Below the pieces are notes generated by a model. It made no database searches. It was not told the DNA's origin and saw only the letters and a program-made list of their open reading frames with translations. This document shows, piece after piece, positions 12,088 through 21,812 of a stretch of DNA of 64,000 nt; position 1 is the first letter of the stretch, and each line of letters starts with the position of its first letter. The DNA comes from Ariolimax columbianus (taxonomy: Eukaryota; Mollusca; Gastropoda; Stylommatophora; Arionidae). The stretch spans positions 32,726,502 to 32,790,501 of the forward strand of contig JAVGWX010000025.1 in the NCBI GenBank assembly GCA_036924085.1. Reading direction: 5' to 3'. A program made the position numbers and the translations under genes.

Positions 12088-12744
12088 CGCACTTGTCAGC
12101 CCGTCAGTTTGGGGGATTGGGGGGGGGGGTCAGTTTCACCGGGTATAGGAATGGGCTGGTCACTGCTGCTGATAATCAGCGGGTCGACCAAACTGGCAAT
12201 ATCACTTCCACCTTGGCGTGGACTGCACTAACTATGAGGTGATGCCTTCCATGACACTGTATGCGTCAGCTGGCATTCAACAACCAACTCAGAACAGAGG
12301 CACAGACCAAAGGAATCCGGATGTCTAACACAAACGAAGGAATGCATCAGTAATTCACCGGGACCAGGCCCTGGTGGTAGTCGCAAGCAGCTCATCATTG
12401 AGAGGTTGCTGCGTGCTGTTGAGAGTCAGTAAGGCCTACGAGATTTCTTCACACAACACGTAATCAATATCTCTGGTGTATATCGTCCCTCAATGGATTC
12501 ACCTACTGGCCAGAGCTGATCCCAAATGGGGTCATATTTCCGCCCTGGAAGACCATGACAGACGACTATAGAAGGTTCTGATTTAAAAAAAACCTGACAA
12601 TAAAAACCACATGGCCAACATATGGATCCAGAATTCCCTACAAGTTGAGCAGGAACATCTCCATGTGGTGTAGGAACCTCTGCTCCACCAAACGGAGTAT
12701 TAGGGAAAGAAAAAGGGCCTTATAATTGTCTTTCAAGTTTTTTT
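12088..12744. other. No gene recognised; G-run
   Basis: A run of G at about 12118-12130. The remainder is unique-looking sequence before an RNase H LINE fragment; part of it (12560-12740) may be decayed upstream LINE sequence but has no clear frame. Confidence 0.35.
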
Positions 12745-13012
12745 ATCACTGGCCACAATAGACTGAGGTACCACCTATTCAACAAATTGAAGATAGGTGG
12801 CACTGACGAATGCCCGTGTGGTACCGCGTAAATGACCTCTGAGCATTTGCTGCAAAACTGCCCGACATACGAGGATCAGAGAGAGCAGATGTGGCCATCA
12901 CCAGTGGCAACACTAGACAAGCTCTATGGCAGTGTCGACAGCCTCAGGATGACCGCTGCTTTTTTCGAAAAAATAATGGTTGCTGTCTGACTGCGTACGA
13001 TGAAGAAGGTTT
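12745..13012 (+). mobile_element. RNase H LINE (family B) 3' end
   Basis: The C-terminal Cys/His block of family B: GHNRLRYHLFNKLKIGGTDE, CPCGT, a corrupted EHLLQNCP, then SPVATLDKLYGSVDSLRM. It ends in CTGACTGCGTACGATGAAGA, the terminal sequence of all family B copies here (33.4, 47.2 and 55.6 kb). One stop (GTA-TAA) and a frameshift show decay. Confidence 0.8.
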
Positions 13013-13065
13013 CCAGCTGGGTGGGGTATTGGAAGGGTTCTTAGTCTTTTTCATACAATGGACAT

Positions 13066-13380
13066 TTCTAGTTCCAAACAAATGTTTACCGGTACACACT
13101 TTGAATAATGTTTACCGGTACACACTTTGAATGTTTTTGATCAGAGTTTGCAATGAAAGCAAACCAAGATTTCTAATTGAAATGAAAGAGGAACATGTCC
13201 CATCATTTTGGTCTATTGTCTCTGATCAAACCAACAGCTGTTCTATCACCATTTTGGTCTATTGTCTCTGATCAAACCAACAGCTGTTCTATCACCATTT
13301 TGGTCTATTGTCTCTGATCAAACCAACAGCTGTTCTATCACCATTTTGGTCTATTGTCTCTGATCAAACCAACAGCTGTT
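13066..13380. repeat. Two small tandem repeats (23 bp x2; 46 bp x4)
   Basis: GTTTACCGGTACACACTTTG occurs twice at about 13083-13130. A 46-bp unit with TTTTGGTCTATTGTCTCTGA and TCAAACCAACAGCTGTTCT occurs four times at 13197-13380. Confidence 0.85.
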
Positions 13381-13605
13381 CTTGTCCAGAATCTGACGAC
13401 AAAATTGTCCTAGGGAGCTGCAAACATCACAAAATAGTTCATTTGGGATATGAGCGCATTCTCCATCAATGACGCTCTGATTCCCCCTTGTGAGTTGATT
13501 GATACTGTCATTAAGTCTGGGGCTTGCCATGTCTGTTGGCCTTCCTCCCTGTGATTCCCTGGCCCATCTGTTCAACCTAATTTCTTTGTTTGCTGTTCTT
13601 ATGAG

Positions 13606-13755
13606 CTGTTTGTAGTTGTTGCTGTTTGCAGTTGTTGCAGTTTGCAGTTGTTGCTGTTTGCAGTTGTTGCTGTTTGCAGTTGTTGCTGTTTGTAGTTGTT
13701 GCTGTTTGCAGTTGTTGCTGTTTGTAGTTGTTGCTGTTTGCAGTTGTTGCTGTTT
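13606..13755. repeat. 17-bp minisatellite, about 9 copies
   Basis: Unit GTTGTTGCTGTTTGCAG. It lies about 170 bp past the stop codon of the PEAK-like gene on the minus strand, so it may be within its 3' UTR. Confidence 0.9.
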
Positions 13756-13925
13756 CTGTCTCGATACCTTCTTTGCTAGTCTCTAGACCGTGTCATTGTC
13801 TCAGGATATAATAAGGGCCCCTGCCAGGGGAACATCGTCAAAAGTGAAGGATTCAGTGTGTGCCGTAGCTTCCAACCGCTTGTTCTAAGCTGCTCAGACT
13901 GACATATGCTTACTGTAACATCCTG

Positions 13926-14227
13926 TTACCGTGACAACCGTCTCAAGCTCTCGGCCAGACAAGCAGCGCTGGACTTTAGCAGAAACTTGAGAGTGTAGAA
14001 CTCTTCGAGGGTCAGGCCTCCCCCGAGACCTGACACGTTGCGGGCCAGCCTACAGACCGTGGACACCCTTTCTTTCTCCAGCCACGCATACAACTCCTGC
14101 TCCCGACTGGCCCCAGTCCAGGCCACGGAAGTGGGCTTCCCCGCGGGCTTGGGTCCGGCTGGAGAAAGTGGTAGCTCTGACTGAGCAGGACCCCACAGTA
14201 AGTACTCAACAGCTGTCCTCACTTGAC
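13926..14227 (-). CDS. PEAK1-like: PEAK1/PRAG1-like pseudokinase scaffold, exon 11 (terminal)
   Basis: Last coding exon, residues about 1507-1606 of the model, ending in TAA. The acceptor is TTTTTGTATTCTGATAG. It starts in phase 1 and gives QVRTAVEYLLWGP, then ASREQELYAWLEKERVST and GGGLTLEEFYTLKFLL. This matches the conserved end of the PEAK1/PRAG1 family, where the last kinase helix reads A...LQCLLWGP and the C-terminal helical (split dimerisation, SHED) segment has NW.D.KR...M.KFAEK and a LEDWLC.QYLA block. Known family role: catalytically inactive scaffold that dimerises through these helices and relays tyrosine-kinase signals. Orthology to the vertebrate paralogues individually is not resolved. 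Confidence 0.88.
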
Positions 14228-14248
14228 CTATCAGAATACAAAAACAAC

Positions 14249-15525
14249 CAATAAATATGGAACATAATTACAGAATGGGAGAAAACAAATATTAGAAAGA
14301 TAGAAAGGGAAGGGACCTAGGGGTTATAATAGATGATACAGGTAAGGTGAGTGAGCAAGTCCAGGTTATAATAGCTCATACAGTTGAGGTGAGTGAGCAA
14401 GTTCAGGTTATAATAGCTCATACAGGTAAGGTGAGTGAGTAAGTCCAGGTTATAATAGATGATACTCACTCACCTTTCCTGTAAGTCCAGGTTATAATAG
14501 ATGATACAGGAAAGGTGAGTGAGCAAGTCCAGGTTATAATAGATCATACAGGAAAGGTGAGTGAGCAAGTCCAGGTTATAATAGATCATACAGGTGAGGT
14601 GAGTGAGTAAGTCCAGGTTATAATAGATCATACAGGTAAGGTGAGTGAGCAAGTTCAGGTTATAATAGATCATACAGGTAAAGTGAGTGAGCAAATCCAG
14701 GTTATAATAGATCATACAGGTAAGGTGAGTGAGCAAATCCAGGTTATAATAGATCATACAGGTAAGGTGAGTGAGCAAGTTCAGGTTATAATAGATCATA
14801 CAGGTAAGGTGAGTGAGCAAGTCCAGGTTATAATAGCTCATACAGGTGAGGTGAGTGAGCAAGTTCAGGTTATAATAGATCATACAGGTGAGGTGAGTGA
14901 GCAAGTTAAGGTAGCAGTGAAAAAGGCAAATGCAATGTTAGGTATGATAAAAAGAAATATTAAACATAGGATCAAGGAAGTGATCGTCAAACTGTATAAA
15001 GCTTTAGTTAGACCTAGATTGGAGTACTGTGTACAGGTGTGGAGTCCTTATCATAGAGGGGATATAAACATGCTGGAGAGGGTACAAAAAAGAGCAACAA
15101 AGATGATAGTGGGATTCCAGAATTACAGTTATGTGGAACGACTCAGAAAAACCGGCCTACAGTGTCTCGAAGAGAGAATTCGTGGTGACAATACAGGTTT
15201 ATAAGATGATCAGAGGAATGGATAAATTAGACTATAACAAGTTTTTTAAAATACACCCACCCACAATAACACGAGGGCATAGCTACAAGCTGACTAAAGA
15301 GAGGTCCAGATTAGATATTAGGAAATATTTTTTTAGTCAGAGAGTGGTGTCTGCTTGGAATGCATTGCCAGAGGAGGTAGTGGAGGCAGGGACAGTTAAT
15401 GCATTTAAGAATAAACTGGATGCGCATAGCTTTTAGAGCAAGGTGATGTAAATGTAACTGGTTGTATACAGACTCTGCAGGGTCTTCTAAACCAGTATAA
15501 AGACATTAAGTTAAGTTAAGTTAAA
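14249..15525 (+). mobile_element. CR1-like LINE copy with complete 3' end
   Basis: Starts 5'-truncated with NMEHNYRM..NNIRK. It continues through the amplified IIDHTGKVSEQVQV block, AMLGMIKRNIKHRIKEVIVK, LVRPRLEYCVQVWSPYHRGD and, after a one-base frame change near 15180, [35 protein letters not shown] and KNKLDAHSF with a stop at 15436. The 3' UTR tail ends in repeated AGTTA. Lies in the last intron of the PEAK-like gene in opposite orientation. Dead because of truncation and the frame change. Confidence 0.88.
14310..14903 (+). repeat. 42-bp array of CR1 codons, about 14 copies
   Basis: Each 42-bp unit encodes 14 residues, VIIDHTGKVSEQVQ, of the host CR1. One small inversion-like scramble is visible at about 14455-14485, where GATACTCACTCACCTTTCCT reverses the unit. 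As with the 4.3-kb array, the unit length is a multiple of three and the LINE frame is kept through much of it. Confidence 0.95.
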
Positions 15526-15995
15526 ACAGTATATTCCTGGCTGTAGTGCAATGTGAGACTTAACTTAAAGTCTTTATACTGGTTTAGATTTTTTTTTTTT
15601 TTTTTTGCTTAGATGTTTGCCTCACTAGTTTCTACTGGCAGAGGCGCGCCATTTTCCACCCCAGACCGTAGTCCATTGGGCAATATCAGGACGCATAAAC
15701 CAGTGCTTGGATGCATGTGTGCATCTGTATGTACCTATGCTAGGTTTGTGCCCCCTCAGAAGCTAGCCCAACCAAAGTGCAATGGAAGGGCTTTACCACG
15801 AGGGCGCGTGTGAAAGTTGTGCAAGGGTGTGACTGTGGGACAGAGTCAAATGAAACAGAGTGAGGTGAGAAGATGGGGAAGGGTGTGTATATCTACTGGT
15901 TTAGAAGACTCTGCAGAGTCTGTATACAACGAGTTTCCTTTACATTTCCTTGCTCTAAAAACTATACACATCCAATCTATTCTTATATGCATTAA

Positions 15996-17087
15996 CTTTT
16001 AAAGGCCATAAGAACGCTATTGATGTTCTTCCTCGGGTCCGTTTGATGCCAGAAAAACTCTCATATCGTTAACAGCACATTGAGCAAAATTTGTTTCATG
16101 TTTTCAATGTTTCTAGATTTTAATTAACATTACATGGTAAGGGAAATAAATGACTCTTACATTTACGTTTCATTTGGTAAAAGCAGCGACATGCTTTGTG
16201 AGGAAATTCAAAGTTGGAAAACATTTGTATCTTTCAAGTCAGCCAAAATTTGTTGGTGTTTATCACAAAAATGTGTAGTGAACCTAGAACTTCAAGATTG
16301 TCTAATAGTAGGTTGTTTTTATCTGTAGAAAAGGCTAGGGAGTTGTGTACTCTAGATACATTTAGTGACGAGCATTTACATTTTTCTGATGTTGAGTCGG
16401 AGTCAGACATAGAATATATTATTATTCAAGCTACTGAATCTGATGCTGAAGATGAGGGGGGGGGGGGGGAGGGGGGGGGGCGTTGTCACAGTCAAGACCT
16501 AGTACTGCTAAAACATTTGACTGCACAATCAACAGAAAAACGAAGATGCAATAATTCTAAAATAAATTCTAGAGAACATGATAGCGATTGGGTTTCAGTA
16601 CCAAATTCCATCACCACTGACTGACTGAGACCCAGAACTCATTCAGATTGCTGCCAAAATGTGGTCGAAGATGTGGAGTGAATGGAGACCTGCAACTCAC
16701 TGACACATCAACTCCATTTGGCTGCTACAGAAAATTATTTTCTTGTAGATATTTTTCATATGTGGATTACTGTTATTCTGAAGTACACTAGACCAATCTG
16801 CATTACGTTTCAGTGGTCATTCATAGATTGGTGACATTTTTGTGTGTTTAAAATAGTTTTTATTACAACAAATGACAATATAATTATTAATAATTACTTG
16901 TAACATTTTATGAAATTCTTCAAGACCTTCGTATTCTTACTACATATTCATTTTCCTTTAATTTGATATATAACATGTTTGTTGACCTTGTGAAATAATT
17001 AAGAAAAGTCAAGTTTTTTGAAGAGACTGCTTTTATAGAAAAAAATAATTCTGCCAAAACTAGTTACAAAATTAGGGTCTTTAAGAG
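15996..17087 (+). mobile_element. Non-autonomous piggyBac-like element at a TTAA site
   Basis: A ~1.09-kb insertion into the CR1 above. It is flanked by TTAA at 15992-15995 and 17088-17091; removing the insert restores the CR1 sequence (GCATTAA + TTGTC). The ends form an imperfect terminal inverted repeat: CTTTTAAAGGCCATAA left, CTCTTAAAGACCCTAA (reverse complement) right. TTAA duplication is diagnostic of piggyBac transposons. Only an N-terminal-like ORF is left inside, with no DDD catalytic core, so it could move only in trans. Confidence 0.72.
16214..16624 (+). CDS. Small ORF inside the piggyBac-like element
   Basis: 136 codons. The middle is very acidic (FSDEHLHFSDVESESDIEY, ESDAEDE), followed by a Gly/Glu run encoded by a G tract and a basic segment. 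Acidic Asp/Glu/Ser-rich N-termini are usual in piggyBac transposases, which fits the TTAA ends, but no conserved domain can be seen. The G tract (16457-16480) may be a slippage site. Function unknown; probably a truncated remnant. Confidence 0.35.
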   Translation: MENICIFQVSQNLLVFITKMCSEPRTSRLSNSRLFLSVEKARELCTLDTFSDEHLHFSDVESESDIEYIIIQATESDAEDEGGGGEGGGRCHSQDLVLLKHLTAQSTEKRRCNNSKINSREHDSDWVSVPNSITTD

Positions 17088-17899
17088 TTAATTGTCTCTG
17101 CCTCCACTATTTCCTGTGGCAATGCATTCCAAACATTCACCACTCTCTGGCTAAAAAAATATTTTCTAATATCTAATCTGGACCTTTGTTAAATTAATTT
17201 GTAGCTATGCCCTCTTGTTCTTGTAGGTGGTTGTATTTTGAAAAACTTGATATAGTCTAATTTAGCCGTTCCTCTGATCATCTTATAAACCTGTATTAAG
17301 TCATCTCGATTTCTTCTCTCTGACTCTTTCCTCATAACTGTAATTCTGGAATCCCACTATCAGTTTTGTCGGAATTTTTTGTATCCTTTCCAGCATGTTT
17401 ATATCTCCTCTATGATAAGGACTCCACACCTGTACACAGTACTCCAATCTAGGTCTAACTAAAGCTTTATACAGTTTGACGATCACTTCCTTGCTCCTAT
17501 GTTTAATATTTATTTTTATTATACCTAACATTGCATTTGTCTTTTTCACCGCTACCTGGACTTGCTCACTCACCTAACCTGTATGATCTATTATAACCCC
17601 TAGGTCCCTTTCCTTTTCTATCATTCTAATATTGTTCTCGTCGATTCTGTAATTATGTTCCATATTGGATCTACCCATGTGGATGACTGTACATTTATCT
17701 ACATTAAACTCCATTTGACAACTCGCAGACCATTCTCGAATTTGATCTTTAGCAAGGAGTGGGCAAGGGGTAGTTAAAGTGGCTCTTCTTTCATCCCAAG
17801 GTGTACTAGAGAAGGCAGACAGCAATTCTCCTGGCTGTAGTGCAATGTGAGACTTCTTAGCAATCTCACCACTTTGGGGAGTGCAGTGTTGATCCCCAC

Positions 17900-17938
17900 C
17901 TGGCAGCAGGCTGTTAATACAGTTTGTTTCCAGAAGCA
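17900..17938 (-). CDS. PEAK1-like: PEAK1/PRAG1-like gene, exon 10 (39-bp micro-exon)
   Basis: A 39-bp exon, phase 1 to phase 1, between the acceptor ACCCCTACCTCAATAG and the donor CCAG|GTGGGG. Joined to the terminal exon it reads VLLETNCINSLLPG-QVRTAVEYLLWGP. This aligns without gaps to the family segment LLLEADP..RI.I.EA.RVLQCLLWGP (kinase helices H-I), which is why I place the exon here despite its size. In-frame TGA upstream prevents a longer exon with this acceptor set. A 26-bp repeat and a CR1 insertion begin about 45 bp downstream in the intron. Confidence 0.65.
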
Positions 17939-18059
17939 CTATTGAGGTAGGGGTGTTGATGAGTATGTTTCACCTGAAGTATGTCAGTATATTTCATTGA
18001 ATCTTTTTTTAGTTTTTGATATTTTTGATATATTCATTTTAAGATTTAAATTGAGGAAT

Positions 18060-19640
18060 TGAGACACTAGTCCAGTCAGGGACAACATACTGACCAGGAC
18101 GTTGTGTTAGGGTCAGGCACAACATACTGACCAGGACGTCATGTTAGGGTCAGGCACAACATACTGACCAGGACGTCGTGTTAGGGTCAGGCACAACATA
18201 CTGACCAAGACGTCGTGTTAGGGTCAGGCACAACATACTGACCAGGATACTACGTTGGGGTCAGGCACAACATACTAATCAGGACATCGGGTCAGGGTCA
18301 GGCACAACATACTGACCAGGACGTCGTGTTAGGGTCAGGCACAACATACTGACCAGGACGTCGTGTTAGGGTCAGGCACAACATACTGACCAGGACGTCG
18401 TGTTAGGGTCAGGCACAACATACTGACCAGGACGTCGTGTTAGGGTCAGACATAACATACTGACCAGGATGCTACATTGGGGTCAGGCACAACATACTGA
18501 TCAGGACATCGGGTCAGGGTCAGGCACAACATACTGACCAGGACGTCGTGTTAGGGTCAGACACAACATACTGACCAGGATGTCGTGTTAGGGTCAGGCA
18601 CAACATACTGACCAGGACGTCGTGTTAGGGTCAGGCACAACATACTGACCAGGACGTCGTGTTAGGGTCAGGCACAACATACTGACCAGGATGCTACATT
18701 GGGGTCAGGCATAACATACTGACCAGGATGCTACATTGGGGTCAGGTACAACATACTGACCAGGATGCTACATTGGGGTCAGGCACAACTAACTGACCAG
18801 GATGCTACATTGGGGTCAGGCACAACATACTGACCAGGACGTCGTGTTAGGGTCAGACACAACATACTGACCAGGATGTCGTGTTAGGGTCAGGCACAAC
18901 ATACTGACCAGGACGTCGTGTTAGGGTCAGACACAACATACTGACCAGGATGTCGTGTTAGGGTCAGGCACAACATACTGACCAGGACGTCGTGTTAGGG
19001 TCAGGCACAACATACTGACCAGGATGCTACATTGGGGTCAGGCATAACATACTGACCAGGATGCTACATTGGGGTCAGGCATAACATACTGACCAGGATG
19101 CTACATTGGGGTCAGGCACAACATACTGACCAGGACGTCGTGTTAGGGTCAGGCACAACATACTGACCAGGACGTCGTGTTAGGGTCAGGCATAACATAC
19201 TGACCAGGATGCTACATTGGGGTCAGGCATAACATACTGATCAGGACATCGGGTCAGGGTCAGGCACAACATACTGACCAGGACATCGGGTCAGGGTCAG
19301 GCATAACATACTGACCAGGACGTCACGTCAGGGTCAGGCGTACTATACTGACCAAGACCATAATCTCTCTTCCATGTAGCGTTCCCTAGAAACAAGTCGT
19401 TTTCAAGGCAGTTCGGCTCACGAGATGTGGATCAATGTGATTCCCATAGTAGTGAGCTCCAATCAGATGAAGCCAAGCATAGCCCAATCACCTGGAGGAC
19501 ACGGTCCACCTTCTTCAGCACGCTCAGGTGTGAGGAAAGCTACTACAACTGGCCACTTGAACACCTTTTCAGGGCACACAAGAGTCAACTTACACATCGG
19601 GGGCATCAAATAACGACCACAAGATTAAAATGACAAACGA
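18060..19640 (+). mobile_element. Dispersed element carrying an internal 37-bp satellite
   Basis: Both flanks and the internal satellite recur in inverted orientation at 41.03-41.75 kb: the flank with GAGACACTAGTCCAGTCAGG, the flank with TCTTCCATGTAGCGTTCCCT, and further out GTGAGGAAAGCTACTACAAC. So the satellite is part of a longer interspersed repeat and not a local expansion only. No ORF; class unknown. It fills the intron where the missing kinase C-lobe exon would be expected. Confidence 0.75.
18072..19345 (+). repeat. 37-bp satellite, about 34 copies, three sub-types
   Basis: Unit contains GTCAGGCACAACATACTGAC. The variable part is CAGGACGTCGTGTTAGG, CAGGATGCTACATTGGG or CAGGACATCGGGTCAGG, and these sub-types occur in blocks. 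The plus strand contains TTAGGG by chance of the unit; it is not telomeric. Confidence 0.95.
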
Positions 19641-20049
19641 AGAAGAAAAATAAATTGGTCAGGGGGGATATTTCCAATCGTAGGGTCGACCCAGCCTAAA
19701 CAATTTGGGTACCAGAATATCCTGGCGCCTGGCGTGACCACATATCCTCCTAGTGTGCCATTGCTCAAGGAAAATATGGGCCTAACACCGTATTCCCAAT
19801 ATGCCACACTGGCGTGTTAACTGGATCTTTACTACCAGCTACAAAATTTGGATTCAATCAATGCTGCAGGTTCCCTACCACTGGTCCAAACACTGGATTC
19901 AATCAACCAATCAAAGCCTGTCGCTCCTCAGGGTACAGGCCATTGATAATATCTGGCCAGTACACACGGTCCCGGGCTGCTCTGTCTGCCTCTCTTCAGG
20001 TGTAATGATTTAGTCTTAGTTCCTTCTCACAATCTCTTCTCCGCGTATT
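19641..20049. other. No exon recognised
   Basis: I searched the minus strand here for the kinase catalytic loop and activation segment of the PEAK-like gene and found none. A 60-codon minus-strand frame at 19625-19807 has no recognisable domain. Confidence 0.4.
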
Positions 20050-20430
20050 TTTTGGATCTCCCTCTCTCTCTTTCCTTGAGGAATCCATGTAAGAGCCTGT
20101 CTGGCTATGTTGGACTGTGCCTTCCGCAGCGTATGTCATATCCAGCCCCATTTTCTTCGTTTAATTTGTTGTTCCAATGGCTGTTGTTGGCTCCTTTCCC
20201 ACAAGTCCTCATCCCTCACCATGTCCTGCCACTTTATGCCCATTATCCTTCGTAGGCATCTGTTAACGGAGGACTGGAGTCTTTGTTGTATGACCTTGGT
20301 CGAGCTCCATGTCTCCGCTCCATACAGCAACACTGACTTGACACTGGCGTTGTATATTCTAACTTTGGTGTGAATCTTGTGACCTTGGTCATTCTCCACG
20401 TCTCCGCTCAGCAACACTGACTTGACACTG
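20050..20430 (-). mobile_element. RTE-type LINE fragment
   Basis: Minus strand: VRIYNASVKSVLLYGAETWS, then NRCLRRIMGIKWQDMVRDED and QQQPLEQQIKRRKWGWI. This is the segment just after the RT domain of RTE elements (YN..VK.VLLYGAETWR, CLRRIL.I.WPD, LW.RT.Q.P.E..I.RR.W.WIGH). A tandem duplication of ~75 bp containing CAACACTGACTTGACACTGG sits at about 20325-20460. Confidence 0.8.
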
Positions 20431-20499
20431 GCGTTGAATATTCTAACTTTGGTGTGAATCTTGACTTCTCTAGGTCTCCATGTTGATTAGATCACAAGT

Positions 20500-20527
20500 A
20501 CAAATAAAAAGGGGGGGGGGGGGGGGG
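20500..20527 (+). repeat. Poly-G tract
   Basis: A run of G at about 20511-20527, some 45 bp into the intron downstream of exon 9. On the transcribed sense strand it is a poly-C block followed by CTTTTTATTTG. Confidence 0.8.
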
Positions 20528-20570
20528 AGAGAGAAAAGAGGAGTGACTAAAACAGAAGAGAGACAATTAC

Positions 20571-20868
20571 CTAAGCACTCCACCCTCCTAGGCTCAAGGA
20601 GTGAATGTAGCTTTGCCACCACTTTCTGTGGAGAGGAAATCACCTTTTCACCTTCCTCATCATCGATATCAGCTTCATCATCAATGTCATCATCATCATC
20701 CAGTGGCATGGCATCTGTCAGGAGACGTTCAAGGAAGTTGCACATGGCTTCCCCCTGGGGGACATCCAGGGATCGCTGGTGTGGTAGGAAGGCCACTACC
20801 TTGCCACGGAGGTCGGAGCGAGTGATCAGGAAGACGTCGTTATAATCGGTTTCTGTCATGGAGAAACC
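20571..20868 (-). CDS. PEAK1-like: PEAK1/PRAG1-like gene, exon 9
   Basis: 298 bp, phase 0 to phase 1, residues about 1395-1493. Acceptor TCTGTTTCAG, donor CTTAG|GTAATT. It reads GFSMTETDYNDVFLITRSDL, then KVVAFLPHQRSLDV, QGEAMCNFLERLL and, after an acidic run (DDDDDIDDEADIDDEEGE), QKVVAKLHSLLEPRRVECL. By position it is the hinge and C-lobe start of the pseudokinase: the family has a hydrophobic strand ending in a P-rich turn, then helices D/E leading to the HRDL-like loop. The acidic run is an insertion between those helices. The catalytic-loop sequence should follow immediately but is not found downstream. Confidence 0.85.
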
Positions 20869-21812
20869 CTGAAACAGACAGACCGATCATTTATTGACAC
20901 TGATAACCTTCACCCCGCTGCAGCTTCAACCTTTGGCTATGGATGCTGAGTTTGAGATCCTGTAACCTTTCTGTTTGTTGGTCAATAAATATGATTGTGC
21001 AGTGTGGAGAGACAAAAATGAATAAAGAACTTGTTGCTGTTATTGTTTTTGTTGTGTGTTTGTTAGTTTCTGAGATACAAGACTATGAAGGTGAACATTT
21101 ATACAAACAAAGCACACAAATGTGAACTCACCAGCTAGGCCTAGTTGCTTCTCTATAAATCCATAGAAACCACAATAAAGTATTGATACTGTGTTTATAA
21201 TATCAGTACAACTGTTAGTTTACACTTCAAATATATTTATTTGATCTAAATAAACCAACTACACAGATCTACCACAAAGATAATTTACAACTTACTTCAT
21301 CTTTCTAAAAAAATGGGCTGGCTCCAATCCGCGTAAGAAGAAAATAAATCATTTAAAATCCAATTGTAATCAAACATATAATACTTTAACTGGCTAGAAA
21401 CATGTCTAGATGGACGTGGCATATTCAACTTAAAAAAATGTCTATGTCTACGGTCTCTGTGCTTGGTTCATTCATGAATAAAAAATGAAGGCAGAGCAAC
21501 GCTGTGCGAGACAGTGGCAGCATGGACAGTCAACAAATAAAGCACTTTTCCCTGTCACTGAATTATTTTTCGTTGCTTCTGGTTTTTCTAGGACAAACCT
21601 TTATCTTTTTCGTTTGCTGTTGTATACTCTAATTCGTTTGTGTGTAGAGACATCAATGAATAAAGTGTGTGTGTTAGTTTCTGAGATTCAAGAAGATAAA
21701 GGTGAAAATGAAAAAAAGTACAAACATATATCTATGTGTCCCTTTCTTGGAAAATAACAATTCCACTGAAAAGGAACTATCAATGTTTACAAATGACCTT
21801 ATCTGTCAGGTC
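20869..21812. other. Intron; two diverged copies of an unclassified repeat
   Basis: About 20995-21125 and 21637-21730 share GAGACA..AATGAATAAAG, then GTTAGTTTCTGAGAT.CAAGA and GGTGAA, so they are copies of one repeat. The short ORFs in them look fortuitous. No exon found. Confidence 0.45.

Larger units (their letters stand above)
15561..17828 (-). mobile_element. CR1-like LINE copy split by a piggyBac-like element
   Basis: Minus-strand CR1. The 3' tail and C-terminus are at 15561-15995, the middle (VKLYKALVRPRLEYCVQVWS and MSEQVQVAVKKTNAMLGIIK) at 17088-17570, and the upstream part (QMEFNVDKCTVIHMGRSNME) to about 17757. A 26-bp direct repeat containing CCTGGCTGTAGTGCAATGTG at 15535-15560 and 17829-17854 brackets the element and is probably its target-site duplication. 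The ~70 bp at 17758-17828 do not match other CR1 copies and may be 5' junction filler. Confidence 0.75.

Noticed and set aside
17757..17890. Segment KKSHIALQPGELLSA on the minus strand as the APE/activation-segment exon of the pseudokinase
   Set aside because: A loose resemblance to APEIVSA, but part of it is a 26-bp repeat flanking a CR1 insertion. The micro-exon model (17900-17938 spliced straight to the terminal exon) gives an ungapped match and fitting phases instead.
18072..19345. TTAGGG within every unit, suggesting an interstitial telomere
   Set aside because: TTAGGG occurs once per 37-bp unit and only in one sub-type; the rest of the unit is unrelated to telomere repeats.
20136..20417. 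Minus-strand ORF as the missing kinase exon
   Set aside because: It is an RTE-type LINE segment (VLLYGAETW, CLRRIMGIKW), not kinase.
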